In this document: piece by piece, positions 45,291-55,734 of the stretch
How the letters are laid out: every line of letters starts with the position of its first letter
How positions within the stretch are numbered: position 1 is the stretch's first letter
Assembly (NCBI RefSeq): GCF_040954645.1
Contig: NC_092808.1
Span: forward strand, 20,260,232 to 20,324,231
Direction: 5' to 3'
Origin: Diabrotica undecimpunctata
Taxonomy: Eukaryota > Arthropoda > Insecta > Coleoptera > Chrysomelidae
Length of the DNA stretch: 64,000 nt
Translations under genes and position numbers: made by a program
Notes under the pieces: generated by a model
What the model saw: only the letters and a program-made list of their open reading frames with translations
Databases searched by the model: none
Told to the model about the DNA's origin: nothing

Positions 45291-45584
45291 TTTTATTTAA
45301 TAATTGCTGCAATTGTAATATGTTAACATATTCCTGCATTAAAAATAAAAAATTTCTTATGAGACCTATCTAATTTTTTCTAAAAAGTTTTAACGATAAA
45401 TGGGCATATTATTCTGTTAAATGCATAATATAATAAACAATTTAGCATTTTATCGCTACGCCAACAAAAGTTACATAACACAAATATGCGAACTGCAGAT
45501 GCTGCTTCCAGATAACCACCAATTTCTACACAGTGTTCGATGGTCATACTGACACTATGGTAACATATAATTTGCAGATATATT

Positions 45585-45809
45585 TTAAACGTTTCGACGG
45601 TTCTGATAAACTTCGTAAAAAATAAAAATTATAATTAGCAAGACGATTAACCACGGGGTTATTTTGCCATTACAGGCAGATCGGACAATCAGTACAGTAC
45701 CGGCATCAAGAGAATTTGTAAATAAAGACAAGTGATTGCTTTGATCTGTGAACAGGTTAATAATTTCGTGTTTGGACAAACTTTTGCAAATTTCAATTCC
45801 ATATGACAT
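45585..45809 (-). other. Unrecognised 74-codon frame with a C-terminal hydrophobic helix
   Basis: ATG at 45809. Near the end ITPWLIVLLIIIFIFYEVYQ is a plausible single membrane-spanning segment, followed by a short basic tail. I do not recognise the family and see no splice or promoter signal. Chance in AT-rich DNA is a real possibility. Confidence 0.15.
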
Positions 45810-46020
45810 TTAATAAATGCATTTGGTATTTATTCAATAAATATATTAAGTAAAGCACACAATTCTTTTCGGGTTAGTTGAACCAAGAAAAAACATCCAG
45901 GTAGTAATACATTTTTACTCTTGAGTCGGAATCCAAGGAACTCAAGCATCTTTGGGAATATTCAGATCTGTCATTAAATCATTTATCTCTTCCTATCAGA
46001 ATAATTTTGGTCTAGCTCCA

Positions 46021-46185
46021 TGTTTAAAGTTAGAGCTGATCGTCCTGAGTTTGTACTTCACTTTCATCTGAACCTGGTAACTCTCCTAACGTGACAGGAG
46101 GTTTTGGTACAGATGTTTCTGCATCATGAGGAAGAGGGCAGCGTGGATTTTTGGCTATGCAATGAAAAGCTTTCATTTTGAGTTA
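46021..46185 (-). other. Short coding-like fragment, unassigned
   Basis: Minus strand reads MKAFHCIAKNPRCPLPHDAE, then SVPKPPVTLGELPGSDESEV and a stop. The Pro/acidic composition looks translated, like the tail of a transposase, but no family is recognised. Confidence 0.2.
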
Positions 46186-46443
46186 AACTTTTTGACATTA
46201 CAAGAGCAGATTACTGTGCAGTTCTTACTATGAGTCCTTTATTGTGGCTATACCATAGGTATTATACAGCAGAAACTTTTAATTGTACCTTCGAAAACTA
46301 GTTTGGAAGGTCCTCCACATATCTTTTGTAAAATTTATGAGATACCCAAACTTTGACTTGATTAAGTTTTAATCAAAAAGTACGCAAAATATAACAGACG
46401 AAATAAAGAATGCATTGAAGAAAATGGAAAGAAATAAAGCTTC

Positions 46444-46936
46444 TAGTTCTTCTTCTTCTTCAGTGCCTTATCCGGTCCGGATGTTGGCGATCAACAAGGC
46501 TATCATGGTTTTGTGGACTGCTCTGCGAAACAGTTCAGCGGAGGTTATCCCAAACCATAGTCGGATGTTTTTTTAACCAAGAGATACGACGGCGTCCCGG
46601 TCCTCTCCTGCCAAATACTTTACTCTGTATAACGAGTTGAAGAATTCTCAAGCTTACGCTGTTTCACTAAATTAAGCACTTCTTTTTCTTTTCTCATGCG
46701 CTGTACTACCTCAACCTTGGTGGCATGGTCCACATACAATGTTTTTAGTATCCTCCTGTAGATCCACATCTCGAAGGCTTCAATCCGCTTTTATGTGGCT
46801 TGCGTCAGTGTCCAGGCTTCAACTCCATATAGTAACATTGGAAGAATGTAGCACCTCACTATCCGCATCTTGGTTCCCAAACTGAGATCACAGCAGCACA
46901 GCAAGGATCTCAACTTGATAAATGTAGACCGTGCCT
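46444..46936 (-). mobile_element. Short LINE 3' fragment nested in the 46.4-48.8 kb LINE
   Basis: TAAAGCTTC (9 bp) flanks it (46435-46443 and 46937-46945). The minus strand reads STFIKLRSLLCCCDLSLGTK, MRIVRCYILPMLLYGVEAWT, IEAFEMWIYRRILKT, VEVVQRMRKEKEV and ITSAELFRRAVHKTIMALL, with a (GAA)n tail at its 3' end. It is the same family as the 13.6-kb LINE and antisense to its host LINE. Confidence 0.88.
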
Positions 46937-47789
46937 TAAAGCTTCGGAAGAAGATAATATCGTTATAGAAGCCGCAAGGATCGGAGGAGACAAGACAAAC
47001 TTTTAGAGAGTATAAAGAAATTGTTCAACTTATGTCTCCACCAAAGTGAAACACCTACAAGACGGCACAGTGCACTTACCGTTTTATTACACAAAAGGGC
47101 GATCCAGCAGACCTCGAGAACTACAGACTCATACGCCTATTAAACCACACCTTCATGTTATTCACAAGAATAATAACAAATAGACTAAAAATAATTAGAT
47201 TTTTACCAACCTACCGAACAGGCCGCTTTTAGGAAAAACTTTGGCACTAACGACCACCTGTAGTGCATAAAAGGGATTATACAAAAAACCACCGAATACA
47301 ACCGAACATTGGTCCTGGCTTTCGTAAACTTCTGCAAAGCCTTCGATACGATATAAAATAATAGCGTAATGAGACGGTTGGAGGATAGTCGGATATATTA
47401 TCGGTACTCCAAAATGATCGCGAATATATACAATAATGCAGCCATAACGGCAAGACTACACAAATATACAGACTGTGTAAAAATCAAAAGAGAAATCAGA
47501 AAAGGAGACATGTTATCTCCCAAACTCTTTACGGGAGTTCTGAAACATGCTTTTAAGAAATTGGGGTGGGAAGCCAAAGCAATCAATGTCGACGACGTAA
47601 TGCTCTACCACTTACGATTTTGTTTTGATAACAGATATCTTAAACGAGATTGGAACTATGCTTACTGATTTAGATGATGCTTGTAGTGAAGTTGGTTTAA
47701 ACATAAATTTTGGAAGGACGCAATATATGACAAATCTGGTATCGAGAGAAAATCCAAATGTCAACTGCAACAAAATAGGATTAAATTAC

Positions 47790-48377
47790 TTGAAAAAGAA
47801 GACTTTAATCGGTTCTTTGAGCCTTATTTTTTCTACAATAGGTAGAATGCTAACCTAGCCCATCAACTCTCCTCTTTTATCCGGGCTCGGGACCGGCTGA
47901 GGACATGAACGCGGCTTCTGAGCTATTCAATCCACCCAGTCCTCGCGCTTATAACCCCCAGGGAGAGTTCAAACACCTAAGACAAGTCACAAAAACAAAA
48001 ATCTATAAAGCAGCAATTAGACCTATATTAACATACACAAGACCTGACACATCTAAAACGAGACGAATAATAAAAACAACAGAGATAAAAATACTGCGAC
48101 GAATATCAGGGAAAAGTCTGTTGGATAGAGAGAGAAGCGAAAACATAAGAAGAGCATGCGATATAGAAGACACAAATGGATGGGCGATAAAACGGAAACA
48201 GGAGTGGAACGAACACATCAGTAGAATGACAGAGATAAGTCACCAAATGGACGAAGAAGTATTGGCAGACCAACAAAAAGATTTTAAACAGTTTAGGAGG
48301 CTAATATTGAAGAAGAAACATGCTTTAAAGCCTACACATAAAAAGGAAGAAGAAAGAAGAAGAAAACGAAGACGTTA
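47790..48377 (+). mobile_element. LINE 3' fragment nested in the 46.4-48.8 kb LINE
   Basis: Reads KTKIYKAAIRPILTYTRPDT, KTRRIIKTTEIKILRRISGK, SLLDRERSENIRRACDIEDT and NGWAIKRKQEWNEHISRMTE, ending in a GAAGAAGAAA tract at about 48344-48376. The outer LINE resumes directly afterwards. The left edge is approximate and a clear target duplication was not found. Confidence 0.78.
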
Positions 48378-48932
48378 GACTAATGTGTGCTTTCAACCAT
48401 GACTAACGGTTCCGAAACACTTTCCTTAACCTAGGCTACAGCAACCAAAGTCAGAGTAGCCCAAAGAAGAATGGGCTACTTGGACTGACTCTCAGAGACA
48501 GGGTTAGAAATGAAGAAATAAGAAAAGAAAAAGGATAGGCGTCATAGCAGGGCTGAAGTAGAACTCGACGGGCCATGTGACGGCCATAATGAATAACGGG
48601 CTGTAGACTCAAAAAATTACATTATAGAGACCACGAGCTTACAGAAGAAACAGAGATAGATCACCTACACGATGGACAGACGACGTCAAAAGAATCGCTG
48701 AGAATTGGCTGCAGGCAGCTTAAGACTGACAGAACTGAAAGAAATTAGAGGAGACCTATATTCAACTTTAAACGCAGAATGCTGAATAATGATGATGATA
48801 ACGCAAAATATATTTTATTCATGAAGAATGTTATATAAGTTTTAGCTTTAATACTATATATTCGCCACAAATAAAACACAAAGAGTCAGGTTAAACAAAA
48901 ATTTTAATGATACCAACTTAGTAAATCTTCTT

Positions 48933-48965
48933 ATATATATATATATATATATACATATATATACC
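48933..48965. repeat. (TA)n microsatellite
   Basis: Short interrupted TA tract. Confidence 0.95.
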
Positions 48966-48974
48966 TATATACCA

Positions 48975-49640
48975 TGCTCTCAGGTTAGCAAGCCAGGATA
49001 TTCTTCTTCGTCCTGGGGCCCTTTTCCTTCAATTTTACCTTGCAAAATGCATTGGAATATCTGCCTTTATTTCTCAATATAGGTCTAAAGTACTGCAGCT
49101 TACGTCCCTTCACGATGTTGACCAAACCCGCAGTTGTATTCATCCTTCGTAGTACTTCTTCAAGTCACCAGACTTTGTCTGTCCATGGTATCTTCAGGAT
49201 CCATCTGTATAACCATAGCTCAAAAGCCTAAAGATTTGATAGAGTTTCCGCCTTCAGTGTCCACGTTTCTACTCAGTATAGAAGCACTGAGTATACGTAA
49301 CATTTAAGGAGCCTTATTTTTGTTTCTAGGGTGAGGTCATGGCTTTACACAGAGCTCATAGTCAAGAATGTACTTTTTGCCTTTCCGATATGAGATTAAT
49401 CTCTTGGGTATTGTCCCATGACTCACATGACTCATTGATTATGGTTTTCAAGTAGTTGTACTGTGAGACATGTTAAATTCTCATTTGGTTCACATACAGA
49501 TTTCCTCCAGCTATGTTTTCCTTACTGATGATCATTAGCTTGGTTTTGCTGGTGTTTATATCCAGTCCATATGTTCTACTTGTTTCCGTTATTTTGTTCA
49601 TTAAGTTTTGCATCCTTTCTATGTAAATCAAATTACACAA
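48975..49640 (-). pseudogene. LINE RT C-terminal relic
   Basis: Minus-strand reading: MQNLMNKITETSRTYGLDIN, TSKTKLMIISKENIAGGNLY, QYNYLKTIINESCE, then a frameshifted thumb (YTDGS-type remnants) and RAPGRRRISWLANLRAW. It matches the GRRRISWL family of 13.6 kb and begins downstream of the YADD box. Confidence 0.83.
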
Positions 49641-50830
49641 ACTAAACGAAACAAAGACGAAAATTTGTTGACAAGTTCTTTCCAAGTCCGTCTCCTTAAA
49701 TTACTATCTAAATAAACGTTTTTTAGATATTCTTGTTCCATATCGCAGGAAGATTTTTAGTGTCATCTTTAAATAATTTGGTATTAAAAACCTCAGAAAA
49801 AACACTATCGAATCATAAATACGTCTAACCGAACGGTAACACAGAAAACCAAAACCACCAGCCCAGCGTTCGACTCGCATTAGATTGTGTACGGTCTTAA
49901 TAAAATGTAAGTAGTCGCAAACGCGCGTTATCAAAACGTACGTTAAGCACTTGTCATGTGAACCTGTTACAATAGTGCCTCCGCATTTGTGATGCAATTT
50001 GCAGGTTATATAGCTACAAAATACGATCTTCTGTATATTCTTGAACGCCAAATACATGATATCATAACCTAGACAAAGAAAAATGGGCTTAATCTGCATT
50101 CGTATTTTATGAAAACCCTTGACCAGTTCATCAAATTACATTAGAATTAGTTGAAATTATTTGAACAGCTTTTTGGTAGTAGACCTATGTAATTAGTGAT
50201 ATCACTAAGATTAATCCACGATATGTACGAAACAACACAAAAATACTCAGCCACGTAAATTGTGTGAACAATGCACTAAACGTGTGTGTACATAAAATTT
50301 TTTAGGTATTCAAGAATCTGGGAATGACGTATCATCTGAACGAGCAGCAAGGGTTGGTTGTAACAGAGCCGATACTGTAATTGATAGACAGACAGACAGA
50401 CGTTCTTGAGAGTCAAATGTTTTTGAGTTTTAATTGATGGCTACAGATATCGTAGCAGCCCGGTGGTGTAATTATTGAGGGGTTTGATAAATGGTCAGAG
50501 GTAAATTTTTAATCGTGTTTCTGTTAATGAATGTGTAGATACGTTCCCAAAGGTTAGAAGAGATGCGAAGAATCAAAAAATTTAATCATAGCCGGAAGAA
50601 CTGAAATTACTTTTTAATAACATAAAATTTTATGATCAAAAGATGAATTTTGGGTTATATAATTGGTTCTTCAATACATTTTACAAAACTTTTTTTTGTA
50701 TTTAACATTGAATTTATTTCATTATAAAACAATAAGCAATATGCGTAATATATATAAAAAAAGGTAAAAGATGCTCAACGGAACAAGTTTTTTATTAATA
50801 TACAGTAGAATTCAAAAATTCCTTGCTCCT
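49641..50830. other. No recognised gene
   Basis: A 131-codon minus frame (49704-50099) has no recognisable domain. A (GACA)n mini-tract lies near 50387-50402. Confidence 0.45.
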
Positions 50831-50834
50831 CGGG

Positions 50835-51350
50835 AGTGGAGAGGAAGATAAGGATATCATAAGGTAGCAAAGAGGGAATCAAAGCGCGCTGTAGCTACTG
50901 CTAATGAAATATCGTCTGTAAAGCTGTATGAAAAGTTAGAAACACCCAAGGGAATGAAAAGGTTATACAGCATTCCTAATATAAGAGACAAGTCAATAAA
51001 GGACTTGACTCACGTGCGGCATATTAAGAGTGCCGATGGAAGAGTGTTAAGATCCGATGTTAAAATAAAGCAAAGATGGTGTAAGTACTTTAGAAAGTTG
51101 CTAAATGAAGAACACCAGAGGAGAGACAGAGACTAATACCTAGGATAAAGAGAAATGATGTTGTCAAGGTGTTAAATAGGATGGAGAATGGTAAGGCAGT
51201 AGGAAGTGATAATTGTAGAGGTTTGGAAATGCCCAATTCATGGAGAGAGAGCGTGATGGTATCACTGTATAAAGATAAAGTGGACATTCAGGACTGTACG
51301 AACTATAGAGGGATACAGTTAATGTCACGTTCCTTAGCCTCCTGGTTAGT
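50835..51350 (+). pseudogene. LINE linker/RT finger relic
   Basis: Reads DLTHVRHIKSADGRVLRSDV, KIKQRWCKYFRKLLNEEHQR, RNDVVKVLNRMENGKAVGSD, then after an apparent internal deletion MPNSWRESVMVSLYKDKVDI and QDCTNYRGIQLMS. The order linker, 'GKAVG.D', 'P..W..S.MV.LYKDKGD...C.NYRGI.L' is standard for RTE-like LINEs. Confidence 0.85.
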
Positions 51351-51868
51351 TACTCTTTTGATTGATACCATCATATCATTTTCTTGGTGTTGACTCTCAG
51401 TTTCAGAAAAGCTGATAACCTAGCTCATTTTCATAAATTTCTTCAAATTCATTGTCATTGCAGTTAGCTCAGCTATTGAGGTTTCTTAATCTTTATCATT
51501 CCATTACGTTTTCATCTTATTCTAGCGTCATTTTTTTGTAAAAAGCTATTTTGAAAGTCATCTCTTTCACCCCACTTCATTTTGCCACTGTAATAATTCC
51601 ATCCTTGATAGTGCACGATTTCCAAAACTTTATCCAACAATTCAGATAACTGCCTTAATCTGGAGCCTTCTAAAAATTGCAAGGCATAGCCAGACGTTGA
51701 TAAAGATGTTAATAGAGACATGGGGAATCTAAAATTTGCATTCCACTACATGTCTCCTCAACTAAGCAGAAATCGTTAGCGAATTGGTTTCTTGTACTCA
51801 TACAGAGTAGATCCGAATAAAAATAAAATGAAAAAGACAGTCAAGATTTCATTTCACGTACAAATCGT

Positions 51869-51928
51869 CTATGTATCTGTTTATACGTATTTCGCTTTAA
51901 TAAAGCTCATCAGAACAGTTATTTATAG
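51869..51928 (-). ncRNA. Hammerhead ribozyme, inverted unit
   Basis: Same motif as the forward units on the minus strand. CTGATGA core at 51913-51907, stem II GCTTT/AAAGC, GAAA, stem III with U-A before the scissile bond, inner stem I CTGTT/AACAG. The outer stem I is CTATA against CATAG, one mismatch compared with the forward units. Confidence 0.9.
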
Positions 51929-52112
51929 GCGTTCTCAACGTGAAAATTAATCTTTTCTGTCTTTAGGAAGCAACGATAAAATGGCTTCGAAACGGACGCA
52001 ATAGCGACATCTTATCGTTGCCATTTACCGACATTTATCGTTACCGACATCTCAAGCCATTTTATCGTTGCTTCCTAAAGACAGAAAAAAATAATTTTCA
52101 CGTTGAGAACGC

Positions 52113-52172
52113 CTATGAATAACTGTTCTGATGAGCTTTATTAAAGCGAAATACGTATAAACAGATACATAG
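52113..52172 (+). ncRNA. Type I hammerhead ribozyme, forward unit 1
   Basis: Outer stem I CTATG (52113-52117) with CATAG (52168-52172); internal loop AATAA/ATA; inner stem I CTGTT (52123-52127) with AACAG (52160-52164); core CTGATGA (52128-52134); stem II GCTTT/AAAGC, loop ATT (52135-52147); GAAA (52148-52151); stem III AU/AU closing ACGU (52151-52158); predicted cleavage after A52159. The internal loop in stem I is where natural hammerheads make their stem I-stem II tertiary contact. Confidence 0.95.
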
Positions 52173-52519
52173 ACGATTTGTACGTGAAATGAAATCTTGA
52201 CTGTCTTTTTCATTTTATTTTTATTCGGATCTACTCTGTATGAGTACAAGAAACCAATTCGCTAACGATTTCTGCTTAGTTGAGGAGACATGTCGTGGAA
52301 TGCAAATTTTAGATTCCCCATGTCTCTATTAACATCTTTATCAACGTCTGGCTATGCCTTGCAATTTTTAGAAGGCTCCAGATTAAGGCAGTTATCTGAA
52401 TTGTGTTTCGAAACTATTTTACGGATTTAATATCAGATGTCGCTATTGCGTCCGTTCCGAAGCCATTTTATCGTTGCTTCCTAAAGACAGGAAAAGATTA
52501 ATTTTCACGTTGAGAACGC

Positions 52520-52579
52520 CTATGAATAACTGTTCTGATGAGCTTTATTAAAGCGAAATACGTATAAACAGATACATAG
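52520..52579 (+). ncRNA. Type I hammerhead ribozyme, forward unit 2
   Basis: Identical in all paired and core positions to unit 1; CTGATGA at 52535-52541. Confidence 0.95.
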
Positions 52580-52925
52580 ACGATTTGTACGTGAAATGAA
52601 ATCTTGACTGTCTTTTTCATTTTATTTTTATTCGGATCTACTCTGTATGAGTACAAGAAACCAATTCGCTAACGATTTCTGCTTAGTTGAGGAGACATGT
52701 CGTGGAATGCAAATTTTAGATTCCCCATGCCTCTATTAACATCTTTATCAACGTCTGGCTATGCCTTGCAATTTTTAGAAGGCTCCAGATTAAGGCAGTT
52801 ATCTGAATTGTGTTTCGAAACTATTTTACGGATTTAATATCAGATGTCGCTATTGCGTCCGTTTCGAAGCCATTTTATCGTTGCTTCCTAAAGACAGAAA
52901 AGATTAATTTTCACGTTGAGAACGC

Positions 52926-52985
52926 CTATGGATAATTGTTCTGATGAGCTTTATTAAAGCGAAATACGTATAAACAAATACATAG
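52926..52985 (+). ncRNA. Type I hammerhead ribozyme, forward unit 3 with compensatory change
   Basis: CTGATGA at 52941-52947. Inner stem I is TTGTT (52936-52940) with AACAA (52973-52977). Compared with CTGTT/AACAG elsewhere, the C-G pair has become U-A by changes on both strands of the helix, so pairing is kept. The internal loop also has A to G (GATAA). Confidence 0.95.
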
Positions 52986-53331
52986 ACGATTTGTACGTGA
53001 AATGAAATCTTGACTGTCTTTTTCATTTTATTTTTATTCGGATCTACTCTGTATGAGTACAAGAAACCAATTCGCTAACGATTTCTGCTTAGTTGAGGAG
53101 ACATGTCGTGGAATACAAATTTTAGATTCCACATGTCTCTATTAACATCTTTATCAACGTCTGGCTATGCCTTGCAATTTTTAGAAGGCTCCAGATTAAG
53201 GCAGTTATCTGAATTGTGTTTCGAAACTATTTTACGGATTTAATATCAGATGTCGCTATTGCGTCCGTTTCAAAGCCATTTTATTGTTGCTTCCTAAAGA
53301 CAGAAAATATTAATTTTCACGTTGAGAACGC

Positions 53332-53391
53332 CTATGAATAACTGTTCTGATGAGCTTTATTAAAGCGAAATACGTATAAACAGATACATAG
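53332..53391 (+). ncRNA. Type I hammerhead ribozyme, forward unit 4
   Basis: Identical to unit 1 in paired and core positions; CTGATGA at 53347-53353. The array ends about 60 bp downstream of its predicted cleavage site. Confidence 0.95.
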
Positions 53392-53929
53392 ACGATTTGT
53401 ACGTGAAATGAAATCTTGACTGTCTTTTTCATTTTATTTTTATCCAACAAGTTTATAATATATTCTCTTTGGTAGAGACATCTCACTATCTCAGGAACAC
53501 CCTGATCCATTCCTTCTTTAGTAAAGGCTGTTTATTGTCTCAATAATACCCTGATTCATTGGTTGAGTAATTGATGTAACATGAGCTGGAAAAACAAGAA
53601 CAAAAATTCCGTCTTCAGATCTTAGAGCTGCCTCATTGGGATGAGCACCGGAATTATTCAGAAGAAAAAGCGCCTTTTCTGGCAACTTCTCCTTCTTCAA
53701 ATAAGACTAGTCCAGGAATGAATCTTGTATGGAACCAATGGATATTGTCACAAGATATCTAGACAACTTGCTAGTTAGACAACCAGAAGATTAAAAAGGT
53801 TTTATGTTTCTAAAAAAAGCGAGGATATTTTGACTTTCCAATCACAGTCAGCTTACATCTATGGCTGCCACACGCATTGGCATGACCCAACACTGTTTTT
53901 CGGTCTTTCGGTTCACTTTTTTATATCTC

Positions 53930-54845
53930 AATACATTTACCTTATTACTTACAGCTACGGTTTTCGGGTCTCGGTAAGCTCACTAATAACCGACCCTATT
54001 GAAGCTGGTAATGGCATAAGACAGCGAGATTCCCTGAGTCCTCTGTTGTTAAACCTGATTATGGATGAAATAATAAAAAATGTAAGAACTAAAAAAGTAT
54101 ACCAAATGGGAAAAACACAACCTAAAATAATCTGCTATGCAGATGTAGCAATACTCTCTCAAAGTGAAGACGATTTACATCGTATGCTGCACCAATTTAA
54201 TATAACCGCCAGAAAATTTAATATGTTAATTTTCTCAAAAAAGACAAACTGCATGGTTACAACAACAAATTTACTGAGATGTAAATTGAAGCTGGATGGT
54301 CAGATAATAGAACAAGTGATGGAGTTTAAATATCTAGGGATCACATTATCTAGCTACGGAAAGTTTGAAACTGAAGTGGAAGATTAAGTAAATAGAGCCG
54401 CAGGCTGCTTGAATGAGACAATATGGTGAAATAAAAATATCAGGAAAGAAATTAAAGGCAGGATTTACAAAACAGTCATCAGACCAATAATGACATACGC
54501 GGCAAAAACACTACCTGACACAGAGAGACAGAAAGGATGATAGAAACAGCAGAGATGAAAACACATAGAAAAATAGATGGTAAGACACTATGAGACAGAG
54601 CTAGAAGTACAGATATACGACGTAGATGCAAGGTGGAGAATATCAAGAACTGGGTAAGAAAGAGAATAGAATAGAATAGAATGATCATATCAGCCGAATG
54701 ACAACAAATAGAGTAGTAAAGACGGTTCCCCAATAGGAACACGATCAGTAGGAAGACCACGAAAACGATGGAACGTCAACTTACTGGAGGCACATTGAAA
54801 AACAGACAGAGCCATGTCTACATAAAAAGAAGAAGAAGAAGAAGA
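53930..54845 (+). pseudogene. LINE RT relic with (GAA)n tail
   Basis: Reads SSLITDPIEAGNGIRQRDSL, SPLLLNLIMDEIIKN, MGKTQPKIICYADVAILSQS (catalytic YADD changed to YADV), LHQFNITARKFNMLIFSKKT, LDGQIIEQVMEFKYLGITLS and SYGKFETEVED, then past a stop NRAAGCLNETIW and YKTVIRPIMTYAAKTLPD. The tail is AAAAGAAGAAGAAGAAGAAG at about 54822-54845. The frame before 53930 belongs to flanking DNA. Confidence 0.9.
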
Positions 54846-54879
54846 CACTTAGCTTTGCAGATGACCAGGTAATAACAGT

Positions 54880-54882
<3 letters not shown>

Positions 54883-54931
<49 letters not shown>
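54883..54931. repeat. (AG)n microsatellite
   Basis: About 24 uninterrupted AG units just after the LINE tail. Confidence 0.98.
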
Positions 54932-54937
<6 letters not shown>

Positions 54938-55734
54938 CAGATAAGAGAAGTTTTTTTAGGGCTTATGTTTAATTCCTCATTTGCATTGTATCTTGAATGA
55001 ATTGAATTTAAAGTTTGTCGAGAAGGTCATATTATAATTTTTTTATACGAAATCATTTTTCCCCTTTGCTCAGGTGTGTATAAAGACAGTTTAGATCAGC
55101 ACCGAAGCCTTTGAAAATGGTATAAAGAGAAGAAGAAAATAGTAACAGAAATTCATTGGAAAAGGAAAACTCATATTATTTTTTTTTTCACCATCAGAAA
55201 GTAATGATTTCAACGAATAAAAAGATCACCGACTTTAAAAAAGCAGTTATTTTGACGTGAGAATTTTCTGCTGCAGATGAGGGTAATTTCTCGATATTAC
55301 ATCAAAAAAATAACAGTGTATTTGGGACATAGAAAGGTAAGTTTTCACCAAATTTCGTGAATACATTTTTTTTGAAGAAAATAAAAATAAAAATTAAAAA
55401 CTCGGTTATTTGAATTTTTCGCATAAATTTTGAGTAAAAAATGAGTGAGAAAAAAATGTAAAAACAAAAGTTGAAGATGTTTTTCTTATCTACAACTATG
55501 CCTTTAAACTTTTTTCCATAGAACTTGCAGCTTTGCCGAAAATCGTGATAAACCATTTTTTACCCTTGGAAACTAAACCCCTTCCACTTTCCGATCTCAG
55601 ATCACCCGTTATCTATTTTTCGTTTAATTTTTGTTATATTTTAGCTTTGGTCTAGTTTTTATCTTCACTTTTTTTAATAGTTACTATATGAACTGTCAAC
55701 AAAAATATACGTTTAAATTTTTTATTAGTAAATT
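54932..55734. other. No recognised gene
   Basis: AT-rich; the short minus frame at 55302-55556 is Phe/Ile/Lys-rich and unrecognised. Confidence 0.45.

Larger units (their letters stand above)
46394..48800 (+). mobile_element. Composite LINE with 12-bp target duplication, hosting two nested LINEs
   Basis: ACGCAAAATATA lies at 46382-46393 and 48801-48812. The outer element reads ITDEIKNALKKMERNKAS, is interrupted (46444-46936), resumes with EEDNIVIEAARIGGDK, then LHKKGDPADLENYR-type text, KPSIRYD-type motif A remnants, REIRKGDMLSPKLFTGVLKH, VMLYHLRF (the ADD that should follow is frameshifted), MLTDLDDACSEVGLNINFG, is interrupted again, and ends with CVLSTMTNGSETLSLT, LGLTLRDRVRNEEIRK and WTDDVKRIAENWLQAA-type text. 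Its C-terminus matches the 6.5-kb LINE family. The tail is AATGATGATGAT. Confidence 0.88.
51641..53440 (+). mobile_element. Retrozyme-like tandem array of about 406-bp units, each with a hammerhead ribozyme
   Basis: One insertion flanked by TTTATCCAACAA (10-12 bp; 51631-51640 and 53441-53450 for the certain part). Contents: an inverted partial unit (51641 to about 52010), a 43-bp non-repeat junction (about 52011-52053), then about 3.4 forward units to 53440. CTGATGA cores at 52128, 52535, 52941 and 53347 give periods of 407, 406 and 406 bp. Units differ by few substitutions and hold no open frame. Each has one full type I hammerhead. Metazoan retrozymes are described as tandem units of roughly 170-400 bp with type I hammerheads, spread as RNA; this copy fits, with an added target duplication and 5' inversion. 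Confidence 0.9.
51400..53760 (-). pseudogene. Tigger/Jerky-like (pogo group) transposase relic, split by a ribozyme array
   Basis: DDE_1-type transposase. The minus strand from about 53700 reads KLPEKALFLLNNSGAHPNEA (catalytic D replaced by N in 'LLxDNA.AHP'), FPAHVTSITQPMNQGIIETI, a short shift, then MDQGVPEIVRCLYQREYIIN. The frame runs into the inserted array at 53440; on the far side (51640 downward) it continues as VLEIVHYQGWNYYSGKMKWG. Ignoring the insertion and one copy of the target duplication, the two halves are in the same frame. 'PMNQGIIETINSLY' and 'GMDQGVPEIVRCLY' look like a diverged 49-nt tandem duplication. Confidence 0.78.

Noticed and set aside
49704..50099. 131-codon minus frame
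   Set aside because: No recognisable domain and composition like surrounding non-coding DNA.
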